Shown here piece after piece: positions 14,666 through 19,292 of a stretch of 19,292 nucleotides of DNA (its first letter is position 1; every line of letters starts with the position of its first letter). The notes below the pieces were generated by a model. That model did no database searches. It was not told where the DNA came from and saw only the letters and a list, made by a program, of their open reading frames with translations. Position numbers and translations under genes: made by a program. Source of the stretch: Frondihabitans sp. (GTDB taxonomy: Bacteria; Actinomycetota; Actinomycetes; Actinomycetales; Microbacteriaceae); contig JAODMX010000437.1 of the NCBI GenBank assembly GCA_025464735.1, positions 1 to 19,292 of the forward strand. Reading direction: 5' to 3'.

Positions 14666-15552
14666 GCGCCGTCATCCAGCCGGGACAATCCGGTCTCATC
14701 ACCCCCGTGGCAGCCACGGGCACTCGTCTTGCCATCCGACGATTCGTTCGCAACCGGCTCGCGATCGTCGGGCTCGCCGTCGTCGTGCTGTTCGTCCTCT
14801 TCTGCTTCGTCGGTCCGCTGATCTACCCGACCGACCAGATCCACACGGCCTTGTCGCAGGCCAACCAGGCGCCTTCGGCTAAGCACCTTCTCGGCACCGA
14901 CGCCGTCGGGCACGACGAGTTCGGTCGGCTGATGTTCGGCGGCAAGGTGTCACTCGTCGTCGGCCTGGCAGCGGGGCTCCTCGCGACCGTGATCGGCACG
15001 CTCTGGGGCGCCGTCGCCGGCTACGCGGGCGGATGGGTCGACGCCGTGATGATGCGCATCGTCGACGCGGGCATCGCGATCCCGGCCCTCTTCATCCTGC
15101 TCGTCATCTCCGCGATCTCGACGCCGTCCGTGTCGGGCCTGATCCTCATCCTCGGTCTCGTGTCGTGGCTGGTGCCCTCGCGTCTGATCCGCGCCGAGAC
15201 CCTCTCCTTGAAGAACCGCGACTACGTGCTGACGCTTCGCGCTATCGGAGGCAGCCACTCGCGGGCGATCACCCGCCACGTGCTCCCGAACAGCATTTCG
15301 ACGATCGTCGTCGCCGCCACGTTCCAGGTGGCCGACGCGATCCTGCTCGTCGCCTACGTGAGCTACCTCGGCCTCGGCGTCCAACCGCCGTCGACCGACT
15401 GGGGTGGCATGCTCAGCGCCGGCCTCACCGCCGCCTACTCGGGGCGGTGGTGGCTGATCGTGCCACCCGGCCTCGCCGTGATCCTGGTCGTCTGCGCGTT
15501 CAACGCGATCGGCGACGGCCTCCGTGACGTGTTCGACGTGAGGGGACGCTGA
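14662..15552 (+). CDS. ABC importer permease, DppC/OppC type
   Basis: The second membrane subunit, 296 residues. It has the DppC/OppC layout: a cytoplasmic N-terminus, helix 1 (LAIVGLAVVVLFVLFCFVG), the diagnostic periplasmic motif HLLGTDAVGHDEFGRLMFGG, five further helices, and a coupling loop at about residues 184-205 (NRDYVLTLRAIGGSHSRAI). YLGLGVQPPSTDWGGML near the C-terminus is also typical. The ATG overlaps the stop of the preceding permease. The reading frame is open far upstream of this ATG, but that part lies inside the preceding gene and shows no family similarity, so 14662 is the start. It should form a heterodimer with the DppB-type subunit. Confidence 0.94.
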   Translation: MSAVIQPGQSGLITPVAATGTRLAIRRFVRNRLAIVGLAVVVLFVLFCFVGPLIYPTDQIHTALSQANQAPSAKHLLGTDAVGHDEFGRLMFGGKVSLVVGLAAGLLATVIGTLWGAVAGYAGGWVDAVMMRIVDAGIAIPALFILLVISAISTPSVSGLILILGLVSWLVPSRLIRAETLSLKNRDYVLTLRAIGGSHSRAITRHVLPNSISTIVVAATFQVADAILLVAYVSYLGLGVQPPSTDWGGMLSAGLTAAYSGRWWLIVPPGLAVILVVCAFNAIGDGLRDVFDVRGR

Positions 15553-15553
15553 C

Positions 15554-17305
15554 ATGACCGAACCGACCACCGCCGCTCCCGCGGCCACCTCCAAGGTCCT
15601 CGACATCGACGGCCTCGTAGTCAGCTTCGCCACCGAGACCGGCACTGTCGACGCCGTGCGCGATATCAGCCTCTCCGTCGCACCGGGCGAGACGCTCGCG
15701 CTCGTCGGCGAGTCCGGTTCGGGCAAGAGCACGGTCGCCCTCGCTGCCATGGGGCTGCTCTCCGGCAACGCGACCGCGGCCGGGCGAGTGTCCGTCTCGG
15801 GCACCGACATCGTGAAGGCCTCTGAGAAGAGCCTGCAGGGTCTTCGCGGCGAGGCCGTGTCGATGGTCTTCCAGGAACCCGCCACCGCGCTCGATCCGCT
15901 CACGCGAATCGGGGCCCAGATCGCCGAGGTCATCCGCAACCACCGACCTGTTTCGGCGAGTGCCGCCGCTCTCGAAGCGGTCGAGCTCCTCGGTCGGGTG
16001 GGAATTCCGGATCCTGCATCTCGCGCTCGTGCCTTCCCTTTCCAGCTCTCGGGTGGCCAGCGGCAGCGCGTGGTGATCGCCATGGCGATCGCGAACGAGC
16101 CCCGTCTCCTGATCGCCGACGAACCGACGACCGCGCTCGACGTGACGGTGCAGGCCGAGATCCTCGAGCTGCTCCGCCGTCTCGCGGTCGACACCGGGAC
16201 GGGTGTGCTGCTGGTCACCCACAACATGGGTGTCGTCGCCGACTTCGCCGATCGTGTCGCCGTGATGTACCACGGCGAGATCGTCGAGACGGGGCCGGTC
16301 GAAGAGGTCCTGCTCTCGCCGACGCACGACTACACGAAGCAGCTTCTTGCCGCGGTGCCGCGGCTCGTGACGACGGTTTCGTCGGCCTCGGCCTCTGCCT
16401 CTGCCGTCCCTCCGGCGGCCCTCGGCGAGCCGGTCATCTCGCTCAGCGACGTGTCGGTGCGCTTCGGGCGTGGCGCCCGCGCGGTCCTTGCCCTCGATGA
16501 CATCTCGTTCGATGTCCACGCCGGAGAGACCGTCGGCCTCGTCGGTGAATCAGGTTCGGGCAAATCGACCGCCGCCCGAGTCGCCCTCGGCCTGATCAAG
16601 CCAACGTCGGGCACCGTCTCGGTCTTCGGCGAAGATCTCAGGAAGACCCGCGGCTCGGCCCGTCGTCTGCTCCAGGCCGGAATCGGTGTCGTCCTTCAGG
16701 ATCCGGTGGCTTCGCTCGATGCCCGGATGAGTGTGGGCGAGATCATCGCCGAGCCGCTCCGGGTGCACCGTCGGGGCCTGTCGCGGAGAGACCGTGACGC
16801 CCTCGTGGCAGCCACCCTCGAGTCGGTCGCGCTGCCCGCGGCGCTCGCCGGTCGCGCGCCGAGGGAGCTGTCCGGCGGCCAGCGGCAGCGGGTCAGCCTC
16901 GCCAGAGCGTTGGTACTCAAGCCGCGGCTCCTGGTTGCCGACGAACCCACCAGCGCGCTCGACGTCAGCGTGCAGAAGGCCGTGCTCGAGGTGATCGGCG
17001 AGCTCCAGGCCGAACTCGGGTTCGCCTGCCTGTTCGTGTCGCATGATCTCGCCGTTGTCCAAGACTTCTGTTCACGTGTGGTCGTGATGCGCGCCGGGCT
17101 GATCGAAGAGACCGGGTCGACGGGCGAGACGCTGGTGCACCCCACGACCGACTACACAAGGCGGCTGCTCGCGGCGGTGCCCGTACCTGATCCCGTGGTG
17201 CAGCGGCAACGTCGAGCGGATCGGCTCGCGGCGTTGGCTGCCGTGCCGGCTGTTTCTTCTCCTTTCTCTGTGGCGCTGCCCTCGCCCGAGGCGGCCGGGG
17301 AGTGA
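15554..17305 (+). CDS. Fused two-domain ABC importer ATPase (DppD-DppF type)
   Basis: One 583-residue protein carries both nucleotide-binding domains that are separate (DppD and DppF) in many bacteria. Domain 1 has Walker A GESGSGKST at 52-60, signature LSGGQRQR at 165-172, Walker B LLIADEP at about 185 and the H-loop in LLVTHNMGVV. A Ser/Ala linker follows near residue 277. Domain 2 has Walker A at 331-339, signature at 439-446, Walker B LLVADEP at 459-465 and H-loop FVSHDLAVV. All catalytic residues are present in both. YTKQLLAAVP and YTRRLLAAVP are the family's post-domain segments, so each half is complete. AGGGGA precedes the ATG, which is one base after the permease stop. The stop overlaps the ROK kinase start as GTGA. 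Confidence 0.94.
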   Translation: MTEPTTAAPAATSKVLDIDGLVVSFATETGTVDAVRDISLSVAPGETLALVGESGSGKSTVALAAMGLLSGNATAAGRVSVSGTDIVKASEKSLQGLRGEAVSMVFQEPATALDPLTRIGAQIAEVIRNHRPVSASAAALEAVELLGRVGIPDPASRARAFPFQLSGGQRQRVVIAMAIANEPRLLIADEPTTALDVTVQAEILELLRRLAVDTGTGVLLVTHNMGVVADFADRVAVMYHGEIVETGPVEEVLLSPTHDYTKQLLAAVPRLVTTVSSASASASAVPPAALGEPVISLSDVSVRFGRGARAVLALDDISFDVHAGETVGLVGESGSGKSTAARVALGLIKPTSGTVSVFGEDLRKTRGSARRLLQAGIGVVLQDPVASLDARMSVGEIIAEPLRVHRRGLSRRDRDALVAATLESVALPAALAGRAPRELSGGQRQRVSLARALVLKPRLLVADEPTSALDVSVQKAVLEVIGELQAELGFACLFVSHDLAVVQDFCSRVVVMRAGLIEETGSTGETLVHPTTDYTRRLLAAVPVPDPVVQRQRRADRLAALAAVPAVSSPFSVALPSPEAAGE

Positions 17306-18258
17306 CCGGCCCGTTCGGCCCGGACGTCGTCGAAACGCGCTCCGGGTCGTCCGGCCTGCTCGCCGGCGTCGACATCGGTGGCACCACGACACAGGTCGTC
17401 CTCTGCGACACCGAGCTTCACGTGCTCGCTCGGGCAGAGGAGCCCACTCCCGCGCTCGTCTCCGGAGACGCCATGGCGGCAACCGCGGCCGGTCTCGTCG
17501 AGCGGCTCGCCGACGGGCGTTCCCTTCTCGGTGTCGGTGTCGGGGCCGCGGGTGTCGTCGATGCGGTCGAGGGCCGGATCCTGGTGGCCAGCGACTCCTT
17601 CGCCGGCTGGTCCGGCTTCCCGCTCACCTTCGTGCTGGGCTCGCGTCTAGGCGCCCCGACCTACCTCGACAACGACGTGAATGCCTTCTTGCGCGGTGAG
17701 GTCAGCACAGGGGCGATCGCCGGCGCGCACGAGGCCCTCGGCATCACCCTCGGGACCGGAGTCGGCGGGGCGCTCTGGATCGACGGCCGCCTCTGGGACG
17801 GCCCCCGCGGCGCAGCCGGCGAGATCGGGCACATCCCGGGATTCGGCGACGCGCTCTGCACCTGCGGCGGACGCGGGCACCTCGAAACGCTCGCTTCCGG
17901 TCGCTCCATCGCCTCGCGCTACGGTGCGGCGTCCGGTGGTCGCCTGGTCACGGCTCGCGAGGTCGCGTCGTTGGCGATCGCCGGCGACGAAGTGGCGTTG
18001 GCCGTCGTCACGGACGCCGCCGACGCCGTCACGCAGGGCATCCTCGTGACCGTGGGGCTGCTCGACGTCACCACCGTGGTGGTCGGTGGCGGAGTGAGTC
18101 GCGCCTGGCCCCTCCTCGGGCCTCTCCTGCGGGCTGCGCTCGACCGACAGCCGCCGGTGTCCGGGGCCACGGTTCGCCTGGAGGCCAGCGGTCTCGGATC
18201 CGACGCCGTGGCTCTCGGGGCGGCGGCGCGGGCGCGGGCGGAGGTGCTCGCGGTCTGA
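17302..18258 (+). CDS. ROK family sugar kinase
   Basis: A cytoplasmic sugar kinase of 318 residues with no DNA-binding domain. The ATP phosphate loop GVDIGGTTTQ lies at about residues 22-31, the catalytic base in DNDVN, the second phosphate motif in LGTGVGGAL, and EIGHI with CTCGGRGHLE at the zinc-site position, where the usual third Cys is His. VVVGGGVS is the adenosine motif. The family covers glucokinases and N-acetylglucosamine, N-acetylmannosamine and fructose kinases; the sugar is not determined here. It is the last gene of the importer operon, with the GTG overlapping the ATPase stop, so it likely phosphorylates the sugar released from the imported compound. A hairpin follows the stop. 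The GTG start is chosen from the GTGA overlap and a GAGG about ten bases upstream. Confidence 0.9.
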   Translation: MTGPFGPDVVETRSGSSGLLAGVDIGGTTTQVVLCDTELHVLARAEEPTPALVSGDAMAATAAGLVERLADGRSLLGVGVGAAGVVDAVEGRILVASDSFAGWSGFPLTFVLGSRLGAPTYLDNDVNAFLRGEVSTGAIAGAHEALGITLGTGVGGALWIDGRLWDGPRGAAGEIGHIPGFGDALCTCGGRGHLETLASGRSIASRYGAASGGRLVTAREVASLAIAGDEVALAVVTDAADAVTQGILVTVGLLDVTTVVVGGGVSRAWPLLGPLLRAALDRQPPVSGATVRLEASGLGSDAVALGAAARARAEVLAV

Positions 18259-18267
18259 GCGGGCAGC

Positions 18268-18294
18268 GGCACACCGTCTTTCGGCCGGTGTGCC
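18268..18294 (+). terminator. Hairpin terminator of the importer operon
   Basis: GGCACACCG and CGGTGTGCC pair perfectly around a nine-base loop, ten bases after the ROK kinase stop. This separates the operon from sbcD. Confidence 0.7.
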
Positions 18295-18397
18295 AGTGCC
18301 GCGGCGGTGGCACCCTGGCCGAAATCGCGTGTCTCGGGGGAGCGCCGCGGGGCTGGGTACGCTGGCGAGTGCGACCCCGGCAGAGAAAGGCGGCAGC

Positions 18398-19292
18398 GTG
18401 CGGATCCTGCACACCAGCGACTGGCACCTCGGGCGCACCCTGCACGGAGTCGATCTGCTCGACCACCAACGTGCCTTCCTCGACCACCTCGTCGCTCTGG
18501 TCGCCGAGCGTGATGTCGACGTCGTGGTCGTTGCGGGCGATGTCTATGACCGCGCCATCCCTGCGGTTCCGACGGTCGCTCTGCTGGCGGAGGCCCTCGA
18601 ACGGTTGAGCGCCTCGGCGACGGTGATCGTCACTCCGGGCAACCACGACTCCGCCGTGCGGCTCGGGTTCGGCTCCCGGCTCATGAGGCCCGGGTTGCGC
18701 ATCCTCGCCGACGTGTCGCGGCTCGCGGAGCCCGTCGTCGTCGAGGATGCCGACGGTCCGGTGGCGTTCTACGGGCTGCCGTATCTCGACCCCGATACGG
18801 TGCGGGGCGTGCTCGCTCCCACTTCGCCGGACGCCGAGTCGCGGTCCGTTCTCCCGAGGTCGCACGAAGCGGTCGTCAGCGCAGCCCTCGACCGAGTGCG
18901 GGCCGACCTTGCCGGTCGAGCGGGGCACCGTTCCGTCGTCCTCGCGCACGCCTTCGTCGTCGGCGGCGCGCCGAGCGAGAGTGAGCGTGACATTCGCGTC
19001 GGTGGGGTCGACGCTGTGCCCTCCGAGGTCTTCCACGGCGTCGACTACGTCGCTCTCGGCCACCTGCACGGAGCGCAGTCCGTGGGCAGCGGCGATCCCG
19101 TCATCCGCTACTCGGGCTCACCCCTCGCGTTCTCCTTCGGCGAGATGACCCAGGTAAAATCGACCGCTCTCGTCGATCTCGACGCGTCGGGGGCGGTGAC
19201 GATCGAGCTGGTGCCCGCCCCGGTCCCGCGCCGGCTGTCGGAGCTGACCGGCGACCTCGGTGACCTCCTGAGCGGTCGGTACGACGACTTTG
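18398..19292 (+). CDS. sbcD: Exonuclease SbcCD subunit D, 3' end outside the window
   Basis: The nuclease subunit of the SbcCD complex, which opens hairpins and processes DNA ends with the SbcC ATPase, normally encoded just downstream. The visible 298 residues hold the phosphoesterase motifs in order: TSDWHLG (Asp8, His10), AGDVYDR, TPGNHDS, LAHAFVVGG and ALGHLHG, which supply the two metal sites, followed by RYSGSPLAFSFGE, characteristic of SbcD. The GTG at 18398 has AAAGG seven bases upstream and places the first beta strand (RILHTSD) at the very N-terminus, as in family members. The frame stays open to the window's end, so the capping domain is cut. It is a core DNA-repair gene unrelated to the preceding operon. 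Confidence 0.95.
   Translation, partial: MRILHTSDWHLGRTLHGVDLLDHQRAFLDHLVALVAERDVDVVVVAGDVYDRAIPAVPTVALLAEALERLSASATVIVTPGNHDSAVRLGFGSRLMRPGLRILADVSRLAEPVVVEDADGPVAFYGLPYLDPDTVRGVLAPTSPDAESRSVLPRSHEAVVSAALDRVRADLAGRAGHRSVVLAHAFVVGGAPSESERDIRVGGVDAVPSEVFHGVDYVALGHLHGAQSVGSGDPVIRYSGSPLAFSFGEMTQVKSTALVDLDASGAVTIELVPAPVPRRLSELTGDLGDLLSGRYDDF

Noticed and set aside
14950..16519. Long minus-strand frames opposite the OppC-type permease and ATPase genes
   Set aside because: They are antisense to unambiguous ABC motifs and show only Ser/Thr/Arg-rich low-complexity sequence.

Overview
The window comes from a high-GC actinobacterium. Strong third-position GC, GTG starts, ATGA/GTGA stop-start overlaps and the gene set (a DIP1984 family protein, an NCS1 permease with a divergent TetR regulator, ROK proteins, a large secreted GH78 protein) fit Microbacteriaceae. 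That placement is an inference from style and content, not from a marker gene. I see no rRNA, tRNA, CRISPR array or intact insertion sequence.

Left part (1-4116). A 5'-truncated RES-domain gene (2-481) runs convergently into an NCS1 nucleobase-type permease (494-1954, minus). The permease is divergent from a TetR/BetI-type regulator (2006-2659), and two tandem operator-like palindromes fill the 51-bp gap. Next, on the minus strand, is a decayed cassette (2665-3805) of lower GC: a frameshifted Trp-rich cationic peptide, a small two-helix membrane protein, an ABC ATPase that has lost its catalytic core, and an ABC-2 permease that has lost its middle. I read it as the wreck of a bacteriocin-and-self-protection locus. 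A 311-bp intergenic stretch follows, with two perfect tandem hairpins, further palindromes, and a promoter flanked by two LacI-type operators.

Middle part (4117-8182). A 1057-residue secreted GH78 (alpha-L-rhamnosidase-like) protein carries discoidin-type modules and a jelly-roll insertion upstream of its catalytic barrel. It is followed by a hairpin terminator, a DIP1984 family gene, another hairpin, and a possible 70-residue Cys-rich protein on the minus strand.

Right part (8180-18258). This is one divergent locus. On the minus strand are a ROK-type repressor, an M81 (MlrC-like) metallopeptidase and a CutC homologue, all overlapping. On the plus strand are a family-5 lipoprotein binding protein, two permeases, a fused two-domain ATPase and a ROK sugar kinase, tightly packed. 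Three AACTTANTT repeats lie in or beside the divergent promoter region. The set reads as an import, hydrolysis and phosphorylation pathway for a sugar- and peptide-containing compound, such as a muropeptide or other glycopeptide, controlled by the ROK repressor. The substrate is inferred. The window ends inside sbcD (18398 onward).

At the whole-window scale the palindrome GGATCC is far more frequent than composition predicts (31 by hand count) and occurs in all three codon phases.
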